Source: Patulibacter sp. (lineage in GTDB: Bacteria; Actinomycetota; Thermoleophilia; Solirubrobacterales; Solirubrobacteraceae). Taken from it: 8,615 nucleotides of DNA. The stretch lies in contig JALRCL010000118.1 in the NCBI GenBank assembly GCA_023268575.1, forward strand, positions 1 through 8,615, in the 5' to 3' direction. The notes under the pieces are model-generated. The model saw only the letters and a program-made list of their open reading frames with translations. It was not told the DNA's origin and ran no database searches. Shown piece by piece: positions 1-5,987 of the stretch. The position numbers were made by a program, and so were the translations under genes. Numbering within the stretch: the first letter of the stretch is position 1; each line of letters starts with the position of its first letter.

Positions 1-1001
1 TCGATTCCGACGCGTCGGCGTACGCGTTGATCTACCTCGGCGTCTACCACCGGACGGGTGTGGCGATGTTCGAGGGCGGCACCGGCGCGTTCCCGAAGGC
101 GCTCGTCGCGTGCCTGCAGGACGCCGGGGGCCGGGTGCGCGCGAATGCAGAGATCGAGGAGGTCCTCGTGGACGGCGGCCGCGCGGTCGGGGTGCGGCTC
201 GTCGGCGGCGAGGAAGTCCGCGCGCGCAAGGCCGTCATGACGGCGTTCAGCCCCAAGCGCGTCCTCGGCGAGCTCGTCCCACAGGACGCGCTCTCCCACG
301 AGGACCGGGTCAAGGTCCGTCATATCCCGACCAACGAGACCGGTGCGCGCGACTACAAGCTCAACATCGCGCTGAAGGGCAAGCTGCGGATGCCTCGCCA
401 TCAGGAGTGGCGCGCCAAGACGTTCCCCGGCGACAGCGTCGATCTGAAGCTGCCGTGCGTCACGTGGAACACGCACGAGCAGGCGCTGGAGGCGTTCCGG
501 TCGTGCGTTCGTGGCGAGGTGCCCGAGCACGTCGCCGGGCTGGCGCAGATCACGACGGCGTTCGATCCCAGCATGGCGCCGGAGGGGCATGACACCTATT
601 GGTTCTGGACCGGGCTGACGCCGGGCACCCCGAACGCGGGGTGGGACGTGGCGCGTGAGCAGATCACCGAGCGGGTGATCAAGGAGTCCGCGCTCTTCTA
701 CGAGGGCCTCGAGGAGCTCGAGATCGGCCGCCGCCCGCTCGCGAAGCCGGACATCGCGCAGCGGTTCAACGCGATCGACGGCAACGTCTACCACGTCGAT
801 CCGATCATCACCCGCCTGGGGCCGTTGCGGCCCGCGCTCGGGATGGGGAACTTCCAGGCCCCGATCGACGGGTTGTGGATGACCGGGTCGGGCACCCACT
901 CGATCCCGGGCATCTCCGGCATGCCGGGCCACAACGCCTCCAAGACGTTGCTGCGGCAGTTGCGCAAGGAGCGCCGCCGCGGGTTCCTGCGCCGCAGCTG
1001 A
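1..1001 (+). CDS. FAD-dependent oxidoreductase, phytoene dehydrogenase-like (COG1233/PYROXD2 type), C-terminal part
   Basis: The frame is open from the left edge (first whole codon at 3) to a TGA at 999-1001, so 332 residues of a longer protein are visible and the N-terminal Rossmann dinucleotide-binding motif lies outside the window. Visible residues about 20-75 (FEGGTGAFPKAL, then alternating strand-like segments ending VMTAFSP) match the middle of phytoene-desaturase-type flavoproteins, where a loop feeds a second FAD-contact strand. Near the C-terminus, about 290-317, the segment GLWMTGSGTHSIPGISGMPG is the family's typical closing FAD-binding motif, followed by an Arg-rich tail. Members oxidise or isomerise hydrophobic polyenes or related lipids using FAD; the substrate here cannot be told. 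This is unlikely to be a true carotenoid CrtI without neighbouring crt genes, and none is visible. A strong hairpin follows the stop by seven bases. Family assignment is confident, substrate unknown. Confidence 0.85.
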   Translation, partial: DSDASAYALIYLGVYHRTGVAMFEGGTGAFPKALVACLQDAGGRVRANAEIEEVLVDGGRAVGVRLVGGEEVRARKAVMTAFSPKRVLGELVPQDALSHEDRVKVRHIPTNETGARDYKLNIALKGKLRMPRHQEWRAKTFPGDSVDLKLPCVTWNTHEQALEAFRSCVRGEVPEHVAGLAQITTAFDPSMAPEGHDTYWFWTGLTPGTPNAGWDVAREQITERVIKESALFYEGLEELEIGRRPLAKPDIAQRFNAIDGNVYHVDPIITRLGPLRPALGMGNFQAPIDGLWMTGSGTHSIPGISGMPGHNASKTLLRQLRKERRRGFLRRS

Positions 1002-1008
1002 GCGCCGA

Positions 1009-1038
1009 CACGGCCGCGCCTCGCGGGGCGCGGCCGTG
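1009..1038 (+). terminator. Hairpin terminator after the FAD oxidoreductase
   Basis: Two perfectly complementary 12-base arms (1009-1020, CACGGCCGCGCC, and 1027-1038) are separated by a six-base loop, seven bases after the oxidoreductase stop codon. There is no T-run after it. That is common for terminator-like hairpins in high-GC actinobacteria, but it means intrinsic termination is inferred rather than certain. Confidence 0.65.
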
Positions 1039-1231
1039 CCAACGGGTCTCCACGGGTCGGGAGGCGACCGTCCCGCGCTCGCCGCGCCGCGTAGATCGAG
1101 CGGTCCCCGCCGTCGTGCTCGACGGGGCCCTCGACCGCGACGTCGAGCCCGAGCGCCCGCTCGGAGAACGCCGCGAGTGCGTCCGGGTCCTCGGCCTCCA
1201 GGGTGAGCTCCGCCACATCGTCGGCGTCCAT
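1039..1231 (-). pseudogene. Possible remnant of a VOC (glyoxalase-fold) family gene
   Basis: An ATG at 1231 on the minus strand, 50 bases downstream of the transporter stop and in the same direction, opens a frame reading MDADDVAELTLEAEDPDALA, then AFSERALGLDVAVEG, then DGGDRSIYAA. This resembles the start of a vicinal-oxygen-chelate half-domain: a strand, a helix ending in an ALGL turn, and a second strand. Third codon positions are almost all G or C up to about 1090. After that this frame degenerates while the neighbouring frame (GERGTVASRPVETRWHGRAP) keeps the GC-rich third positions, which suggests a frameshift near 1090. No frame meets a stop before running antisense into the oxidoreductase; the first frame would end at 788, a 213-base overlap. 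I read this as a truncated or frameshifted remnant, but a small intact protein is not excluded. Family assignment is weak. Confidence 0.35.
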
Positions 1232-1280
1232 GCCCCACCGCTGATGCCCCGCGAGCCGGGCGAGGACTCGGCGGGTGGCG

Positions 1281-3365
1281 TCAGGTTCGCGCGATCGATG
1301 TTCCGCGCGACGGGTCGCTGGGCCACCAGAACCGCGGTCCCACGGCGGTTACGAGCGCCGGGACGAGGACCGTTCGTACGAGCAGGGTGTCGATGAGGAT
1401 CCCGATGCCGACGACGATGCCGAGCTGCGTGAGGGTGATGAGCGGGAGGATGCCGAGCACGGCGAAGACGGCCGACAGCACGATCCCCGCGCTCGTGATG
1501 ACGCCACCCGTGCGGGCCAGGGCCACCACGATCGACCGGCGGGTCGAAGCCCGGACGGCCTCCTCGCGAGCGCGCGTGATGAGGAAGATGTTGTAGTCGA
1601 CCCCGAGGGCGACGAGGAACAGGAAGCTCAGCAGCGCCACGGGGGCGTCGAGCGCCGGGAAGTCGAGGGCGTGCTCGAAGGCGAGCACGGCGCAGCCGAG
1701 CGCCGCCGCCCAGCTGACGACGTTCGTGATCGTCAACAGCACGGCTGCGACGATCGACCGCAGCAGGCCGAGCAGGACGAGCGACACGACGAGCAGCACG
1801 AGGGGGACGACGACGCCGCGATCGCGATCGGCCGCCGCCCGCTCGTCGAGGTCCTCGGCGTCGCCGCCGCCGACCCGCGGGTCCCCCGGCGTACCCGCCA
1901 GCCGCTCGCGCAGAGCGCGGACGGCGGCCAGGGACGCGTCGCTGCCGGGCGCGCCGTCGAGGCGCACGGTCACCTGCGCCCAGCGGTCGCTCGCCGGGCC
2001 ATCGTCGACGCCGACGATCCCGCGCGTGTCGCGAGCGATCGCGGCGACACGATCCTCGGTGCCGGCGGCGGTGAGGATCGCGGCCGGCTCGCCCAGCCCT
2101 CCGCCGAAGCTCCGCTCCACGAGCTCCTGGCCGACGACGGAGTCCGGGCGGTCGCGCAGCTGCTCGACCTGCGAGAGGCCGGTGGTGGCACCGGTGGTGC
2201 CGAGCGCCAGCGCCGCGAGGAGCGCCGTCGTCACGAGGACGACCGGCCGGGGGCGCGCGGTGATCGCCGTGCCCAGGCGGCTCCACCATCCGTCGCGCGC
2301 CGGGTCGGCATCGCCGTGGCGCGGAACGAGCGGCCAGAAGGCGCTCCGGCCGACGAGCAGGAGCGCCGGGGGCAGCAGGCCGAGCACGAAGACGACCGCG
2401 GTCGCGATGCCCAGCGCCCCCGACAGCCCGAGGTTGCGGTTCAGCGGCAGGTCGGCGAGCACGAGGGTCATGAGGCTGAGCGACACGGTGCCCGAGCTTG
2501 CGAGGATGGCCGGCGCGGCACGACGGACGGCGGCCCGCATCGCCGTGGCGGTGGACGGATGCCGTCGCAGCTCCTCGCGGTAGCGCGCGACCAGCAGCAG
2601 CGCGTAGTTCGTCCCGGCGCCGAACACGAGGACCGAGACGATGCCGCTCGTCGTACCGTCGACGTCGAGGCCCGCCTCCCGGCTGAGCAGTGCCAGCAGC
2701 GACGCCGCGACCCGGTCGCCGAGGGCGACGACCGTCAGGGGCACGAGCCACAGCCACGGGCTCCGGTAGGTGATGAGCAGGAGGAGCGCGACCACGAGCG
2801 CGGTCACGGCGAGCAGGCGCGTGTCGGCGCCGGCGAAGACGTTCGAGAGATCGACTTGCAGCGCCGCGGGCCCGGTGACGGCGGCCTCCAGTCCCGGGGG
2901 CCGGTCGCGACCGACCTCGGCGCGCAGCGCCTCGATCGTGCGCTCGAGCCGGTCGGCGTCCGGTCCGTCCACGCCGCTGGGCACCGCCCGCAGCGGGACG
3001 GACACGATCGCCGCGCGGCCGTCGGGTGCGACCCGGGCCGGCGACGGACGCCCGTCCTGGGCGAGCGGGGCGAACGCGCGTCGGGCCGCGGCGATCCGCT
3101 TCCGGTCGGCGCCCGTCAGGCGCCCGTCAGCGCGGCGATAGACGACGATCGCCGCCGACGTGCGGGCTCGCGGCAGTGCCTCCTGGCGGATGGCCGCCTC
3201 GGTCGCGTCCGCGCCCGCGGGGAGACGGTCGGCGGGGGACCGCGACGTCGTGGCTTCGCCGGCGACCCCGAGGAACGCCGCAGCAACGAGCACGCCGACG
3301 ACGACCCGGATCCAGGGCGGCGAGAGGAGGCGCAGAGCCGATACGGCGAGACGACGGGAAGGCAC
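1281..3365 (-). CDS. MMPL family (RND superfamily) membrane transporter
   Basis: This 694-residue protein has the usual length and two-fold layout of actinobacterial MMPL transporters, which export lipids, siderophores or toxic compounds across the inner membrane using proton flow. Helix 1 lies at about 19-37 and is followed by an extracytoplasmic loop of about 145 residues. Helices 2-6 lie at about 183-340, with the family signature VFGAGTNYALLLVARYREEL at 247-266. Helix 7 (about 374-391) precedes a second loop to about 515, and the last helices lie at 517-678, with LGVDYNIFLITRAREE at 587-602. In MmpL3 both repeats carry an Asp-Tyr proton-relay pair. Here the second repeat keeps Asp590-Tyr591 but the first has Asn253-Tyr254. 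The start is GTG at 3365, with no Shine-Dalgarno sequence but a TAATAC box seven bases before it. It is divergent from the MarR gene, which probably controls it. Substrate unknown. Confidence 0.9.
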   Translation of the reverse strand: MPSRRLAVSALRLLSPPWIRVVVGVLVAAAFLGVAGEATTSRSPADRLPAGADATEAAIRQEALPRARTSAAIVVYRRADGRLTGADRKRIAAARRAFAPLAQDGRPSPARVAPDGRAAIVSVPLRAVPSGVDGPDADRLERTIEALRAEVGRDRPPGLEAAVTGPAALQVDLSNVFAGADTRLLAVTALVVALLLLITYRSPWLWLVPLTVVALGDRVAASLLALLSREAGLDVDGTTSGIVSVLVFGAGTNYALLLVARYREELRRHPSTATAMRAAVRRAAPAILASSGTVSLSLMTLVLADLPLNRNLGLSGALGIATAVVFVLGLLPPALLLVGRSAFWPLVPRHGDADPARDGWWSRLGTAITARPRPVVLVTTALLAALALGTTGATTGLSQVEQLRDRPDSVVGQELVERSFGGGLGEPAAILTAAGTEDRVAAIARDTRGIVGVDDGPASDRWAQVTVRLDGAPGSDASLAAVRALRERLAGTPGDPRVGGGDAEDLDERAAADRDRGVVVPLVLLVVSLVLLGLLRSIVAAVLLTITNVVSWAAALGCAVLAFEHALDFPALDAPVALLSFLFLVALGVDYNIFLITRAREEAVRASTRRSIVVALARTGGVITSAGIVLSAVFAVLGILPLITLTQLGIVVGIGILIDTLLVRTVLVPALVTAVGPRFWWPSDPSRGTSIART

Positions 3366-3406
3366 GCCGGAAGTATTACCATCGAATGATTCGACCGTCG
3401 AATCAT
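3366..3406. promoter_or_regulatory. Divergent promoter and MarR-type operator between the MMPL transporter and marR
   Basis: This short stretch is strikingly AT-rich for the window. It holds three TCGAAT half-sites: forward at 3382-3387, reverse (ATTCGA) at 3389-3394, and forward at 3398-3403. The outer pair forms a perfect inverted repeat of nine-base arms (ATGATTCGA at 3386-3394, TCGAATCAT at 3398-3406) with a CCG spacer. The first two half-sites form TCGAAT-G-ATTCGA at 3382-3394. MarR dimers typically bind such palindromes between divergent genes. A possible shared -10 element lies at 3373-3379: TATTAC reading right, six bases before ATG 3386, and TAATAC reading left, seven bases before GTG 3365. 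Repeats are seen directly; binding by the adjacent MarR is inferred. Confidence 0.7.
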
Positions 3407-3940
3407 GTGTCTGCCTACAGGGGCGGTCTGCCGGGATCGCTCATAGACTCCCCGTCGGTCGTGGATCCCGACGAGGAGCAACGCGAGCAGGTCCGGGCGC
3501 TGCTGCGCCGGCAGTCCGAGGAGGCGTCCCGGCTCGCGGTGGCGTTCGGGGGCGCGCACGGCATGCACCAGACCGACGTGGCGGCCCTCGCGGCCATCGC
3601 CGAGTCGCGGGCGCCGTTGGGGCCGGCGACCCTCGCCCGGGCGCTGCGCCTGAGCCGCCCGGCCACCACCGCGCTCATCGACCGGCTCGAGCAGGGCGGG
3701 CACGTCCTGCGCCGCCCCGACCCCGACGACCGCCGGCGCACGATCCTCGAGCTGCAGCCTGCCGCCCATGCCCTCGCCGCCGCGTTCTTCGGACCCCTCG
3801 GCGACGCGTATCAGGCGGCGATGGGTCGCTACGACCTCGCGGAGCTCCAGGTCGTCGCGCGATTCCTGCAGGACGTCATCGACGTGACCGTCGCGGCGCG
3901 CGAGCGGATCGAGATCCCCGCCGGGGGCGGTGAGCGCTGA
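3386..3940 (+). CDS. MarR family transcriptional regulator
   Basis: From ATG 3386 the protein is 184 residues. The winged-helix core covers about 58-123: HQTDVAALAAIAE (helix), the recognition segment LGPATLARALRLSRPATTAL at 78-97, then the wing with DPDDRRRTILEL at 112-123. Helices on either side (about 28-50 and 128-172) form the dimer interface. Such proteins are usually repressors released by small aromatic or lipophilic ligands, and the divergent MMPL exporter is the obvious target. The start is uncertain: ATG 3386 follows a TATTAC box by six bases, which fits a leaderless message, but the first seven codons then coincide with the operator palindrome. GTG 3407 and GTG 3461 are in frame and would give 177 and 159 residues; the last matches usual MarR length best. 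The gene ends two bases from the convergent acetyltransferase. Confidence 0.88.
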   Translation: MIRPSNHVSAYRGGLPGSLIDSPSVVDPDEEQREQVRALLRRQSEEASRLAVAFGGAHGMHQTDVAALAAIAESRAPLGPATLARALRLSRPATTALIDRLEQGGHVLRRPDPDDRRRTILELQPAAHALAAAFFGPLGDAYQAAMGRYDLAELQVVARFLQDVIDVTVAARERIEIPAGGGER

Positions 3941-3947
3941 CGTCAGC
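3936..3947. other. 12-bp palindrome containing both stop codons of the convergent genes
   Basis: The perfect palindrome GCTGACGTCAGC holds the TGA of marR (3938-3940) and, on the other strand, the TGA of the acetyltransferase (3943-3945), leaving two bases between the genes. There is no room for a separate terminator, so the two transcripts probably overlap at their 3' ends. The palindrome may be a by-product of fusing two TGA codons. Confidence 0.6.
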
Positions 3948-4521
3948 CCGCGGCGTCCCCGGCGAGGCCCTCGCGCACGACGCGGGCCGGGACGCCGGCG
4001 GCGAGGACCCCGGCCGGCAGGTCGCGGGTGACGACGGCGCCCGCCGCCACGACCGTCCCGGCGCCGATCGTCACGCCCGGGCAGACGATCGTCCCGGCCC
4101 CGAGCCAGACGTCGTCGCCGATCGTCACCGGGGCCGCCGACTCCCACTCCTCGCGTCGCGACGCGACGTCGAGCGGATGGGTCGCGGCGAGCAGCTGGAC
4201 GCGGGGCCCGATCTGGCAGCGGGCGCCGATCGTGACCGGCGCGACGTCGAGCACGAGCAGGCCGACGTTCGCGAACGTCCCGGCGCCGATCCGCACGTCC
4301 CCGAACTCGCAGAAGAAGGGCGGCCGGACGACGACGTCCTCGCCGACCGCGACGAGCAGCTCGGGCAGGAGCGCCGCGCGCTCGGCGTCGCCGCGGCTCG
4401 CGGCCGGGGCGGCGTTGTAGCGCTCCAGCAGCTCCTGCGTGCGGTCGTAGCCGGCGACGTCCTCCGGGTCGCCGGCCCGGTAGGGCCGCCCCTGCAGCCG
4501 CCGATCGCGCATCTCGCCCAT
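3943..4521 (-). CDS. Sugar O-acetyltransferase, Maa/LacA (left-handed beta-helix) family
   Basis: The 192-residue product has the length and pattern of maltose/galactoside O-acetyltransferases, which move an acetyl group from acetyl-CoA to a sugar hydroxyl and work as trimers in the cytoplasm. The N-terminal helical part has a Maa-domain-like look (RPYRAGDPED at 12-21, ELLERYNAA at 30-38). From about 62 hexapeptide repeats build the beta-helix: VRIGAG, VTIGAR, IGPRV, VTIGDDVWLGAG, VTIGAGTVVAAGAVV. The catalytic His is His115 in ATHPLD, and Asn85 in GTFANVG and Asp92 match the sugar-binding positions of LacA. The C-terminus, PAGVLAAGVPARVVRE, is typical. The ATG at 4521 has no Shine-Dalgarno sequence but sits six bases after a TAGCGT box, so the message may be leaderless; ATG 4512 is an alternative. 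Acceptor unknown; the gene may simply clear or modify sugars. Confidence 0.9.
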   Translation of the reverse strand: MGEMRDRRLQGRPYRAGDPEDVAGYDRTQELLERYNAAPAASRGDAERAALLPELLVAVGEDVVVRPPFFCEFGDVRIGAGTFANVGLLVLDVAPVTIGARCQIGPRVQLLAATHPLDVASRREEWESAAPVTIGDDVWLGAGTIVCPGVTIGAGTVVAAGAVVTRDLPAGVLAAGVPARVVREGLAGDAAG

Positions 4522-4533
4522 CGCCCGACGCTA
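4522..4533 (-). promoter_or_regulatory. Putative -10 box for a leaderless acetyltransferase message
   Basis: On the minus strand TAGCGT (4533 to 4528) fits the actinobacterial TAnnnT -10 pattern. It is followed by six bases and then ATG 4521, so transcription would begin at or next to the start codon. No purine-rich ribosome binding site is present. The -35 region is not recognisable. Confidence 0.45.
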
Positions 4534-4581
4534 CCGGAGGCCGTCGGGCCCGCCGGCCGTCTCCGTCGCATCTCCGCGATC

Positions 4582-4627
4582 CCGTCCGGACCACGGGCCA
4601 TGCCGTCTGGACAGTGTGTGCGATACT
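4582..4627 (+). promoter_or_regulatory. Repeated decamer and possible promoter upstream of the acyl-CoA dehydrogenase
   Basis: The decamer CCGTCCGGAC (4582-4591) recurs as CCGTCTGGAC (4603-4612), exactly 21 bases apart, which is two helical turns. The first contains the perfect palindrome GTCCGGAC. Ten bases further on, GATACT at 4622-4627 is a possible -10 element (four of six matches to TATAAT), about 93 bases before the start codon. The arrangement suits a dimeric regulator binding twice on one face of the DNA. It does not resemble the CGAAC/GTTCG operator found near the TetR genes. Confidence 0.4.
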
Positions 4628-4707
4628 CCCGGCGGCCGTGGGCGGCGCCGCTGCGCACGCCCCGGTCCGGCCGGTGCCGAGCCGGCCGTGGTCACCACCG
4701 CACCTCC

Positions 4708-4712
4708 GAGGA
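4708..4712 (+). promoter_or_regulatory. Ribosome binding site fixing the acyl-CoA dehydrogenase start
   Basis: GAGGA, seven bases before ATG 4720, is a clear Shine-Dalgarno sequence. The frame stays open far upstream (to 4177) antisense to the acetyltransferase, so this site decides the real start. Confidence 0.75.
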
Positions 4713-4719
4713 TCCCGCT

Positions 4720-5886
4720 ATGGCCGTCAACGCCTTCGCCAACGACCTGGTCGACCTCAACGACGAGCGCCGCGCGCTCGTCGAGACGCTCCGGGAGTAC
4801 TCGGCGAACAAGGCCGGCACGCCCGAGCAGCGCGCCGCGCTGACCGAGGACGGCATCGAGCAGCACCACGAGGGCGTCTACCGGGAGCTCGCCGAGCTCG
4901 GGTTCGTCGGCATCGGGTTCCCGGAGGACCTCGGCGGGGGCGGCGGGTCGATCGTCGACGTCAGCCTCTTCCTCGAGGAGGCGTTCTTCGGCCAGCTGCC
5001 GATCATGGGGATCTCGACCTCGCTCGTCGCAGGCGAGGCGATCGAGCGGCACGCCAGCGACGAGCTGAAGCGCGACCTCATCGGCCGCGTCTGTGCCGGG
5101 GACACCTTCGCGATCGGCATGTCCGAGCCGGAGGCCGGGTCCGACCTGGCGAACCTCCGCTGCAAGGCCGAGCGCGTCGACGGCGGGTGGCTCGTGAACG
5201 GCCAGAAGACCTGGAGCTCCAACGCGCACTTCGCGAAGCGCTGCATGCTCATGGTCCGCACCGACTCCAGCGGGCGCAAGCACGAGGGCATCTCGATGCT
5301 CGACGTCGACCTCGAGCAGGACGGCATCGACATCCGCCACATCCCGACGATGGGCGGCCGCGAGACGAACGACGTCTTCTACACCGACGTCTTCGTTCCC
5401 GAGGACCGCGTCATCGGCGACATCGGCAACGGCTGGAAGCAGCTCATGGGCGGGCTCAACCGCGAGCGCGTCCTGATCGCGGCGATCTTCATCGGGCACG
5501 CGCGGCGGGCGCTGCAGGACCTGCTCGACTACATCACCGAGCGCAAGCAGTTCGGCCAGCCGATCGGCTCCTTCCAGGCGATGCGCCACCGGTTCGCCGA
5601 GCTCGCCACCGAGGTCGAGATCTCGCGGCTCATGGTCCACGAGCTCGCGCGGCGCCTCGAGGCCGATCCGCGCCGCGTCGGCCCGCGCGAGTCCTCGATG
5701 CTGAAGCTCAAGGTCACCGAGGTCGCCAAGCGCGTCGCGCTCGAGGGCGTCCAGATGATGGGCGGCTACGGCTACGCGAACGAGTACGGCATGGAACGCC
5801 ACCTGCGGATCGCGCTCGGCGCGACGATCTACGGCGGCACGAACGAGATCCAGCGCGACATCATCGGCAAGACCTACGGCCTCTGA
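4720..5886 (+). CDS. Acyl-CoA dehydrogenase (FadE-like)
   Basis: The 388-residue flavoenzyme should oxidise an acyl-CoA to the trans-2-enoyl-CoA, passing electrons to electron-transfer flavoprotein; it is cytoplasmic. The N-terminal helical domain (about 10-125) includes ELAELGFVGIGFPEDLGG. The middle beta domain has the FAD/substrate motif IGMSEPEAGSDL at 132-143 and LVNGQKTWSS at 158-167. The C-terminal helical domain has ERKQFGQPIGSFQAMRHRFA at 274-293, QMMGGYGYANEYGMER at 345-360 and IYGGTNEIQRDIIGK at 370-384. In medium- and short-chain enzymes the catalytic Glu precedes GT in that last motif; here it is Gly372. As in long-chain and isovaleryl-CoA dehydrogenases, the base is more likely Glu249 in LNRERVLIA. 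So a long-chain or branched substrate is plausible. The gene stands alone, with a ribosome binding site before it and a hairpin directly after it. Confidence 0.93.
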   Translation: MAVNAFANDLVDLNDERRALVETLREYSANKAGTPEQRAALTEDGIEQHHEGVYRELAELGFVGIGFPEDLGGGGGSIVDVSLFLEEAFFGQLPIMGISTSLVAGEAIERHASDELKRDLIGRVCAGDTFAIGMSEPEAGSDLANLRCKAERVDGGWLVNGQKTWSSNAHFAKRCMLMVRTDSSGRKHEGISMLDVDLEQDGIDIRHIPTMGGRETNDVFYTDVFVPEDRVIGDIGNGWKQLMGGLNRERVLIAAIFIGHARRALQDLLDYITERKQFGQPIGSFQAMRHRFAELATEVEISRLMVHELARRLEADPRRVGPRESSMLKLKVTEVAKRVALEGVQMMGGYGYANEYGMERHLRIALGATIYGGTNEIQRDIIGKTYGL

Positions 5887-5913
5887 CCGCCGGGCGCGAG
5901 CCGCGCTCGGCGG
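5887..5913 (+). terminator. Hairpin terminator directly after the acyl-CoA dehydrogenase
   Basis: Starting on the base after the stop codon, CCGCCG (5887-5892) pairs with CGGCGG (5908-5913), G5893 and T5907 make a wobble pair, and GCGCG (5894-5898) pairs with CGCGC (5902-5906), leaving a three-base loop. This 12-pair stem has no T-run. It should separate the dehydrogenase from the TetR gene, which has its own promoter. Confidence 0.6.
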
Positions 5914-5938
5914 GGGTCCCGCCAGCCCGCGAACCCAG

Positions 5939-5987
5939 CGGCCGAACATCCCGTTCGGCCGTCGAACAACGCGCTAGGGTTTCGAGC
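5939..5987 (+). promoter_or_regulatory. TetR 1 promoter with overlapping operator
   Basis: The arms CGGCCGAAC (5939-5947) and GTTCGGCCG (5953-5961) are perfect complements around a five-base spacer; a further half-site, CGAACA, lies at 5963-5968. A TAGGGT -10 box at 5975-5980 is seven bases before the GTG start, so the message is probably leaderless. The inverted repeat covers the place expected for the -35 box, as fits self-repression. The core CGAAC-N5-GTTCG recurs at 7890-7904 upstream of the membrane protein gene. Confidence 0.65.

Noticed and set aside
808..2757. A 649-codon minus-strand frame overlapping the transporter in another frame
   Set aside because: The product is low-complexity Arg/Ala/Pro-rich sequence and crosses several real gene boundaries. 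Only its short part near 1040-1092 is of interest, as the second frame of the VOC-like remnant.
1275..3389. A 704-codon open frame on the plus strand opposite the MMPL transporter
   Set aside because: It is rich in Arg, Asp, Glu and Gly with no recognisable domain, and it mirrors the transporter's codon pattern. Long antisense frames are expected in DNA this GC-rich.
4264..4279. Perfect 16-base palindrome (GACGTTCG and its complement) inside the acetyltransferase gene
   Set aside because: It encodes the conserved TFANVG stretch including substrate-binding Asn85, so codon choice explains it. It contains GTTCG and CGAAC but in the reverse order and spacing from the TetR operator.
4177..4719. 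Upstream extension of the acyl-CoA dehydrogenase frame
   Set aside because: It runs antisense to the acetyltransferase and has no family similarity. The GAGGA site before ATG 4720 and the normal family length settle the start.
4531..5949. A 472-codon minus-strand frame opposite the acyl-CoA dehydrogenase
   Set aside because: Ala/Asp/Leu/Arg-rich shadow of a conserved enzyme; no domain and no ribosome binding site.
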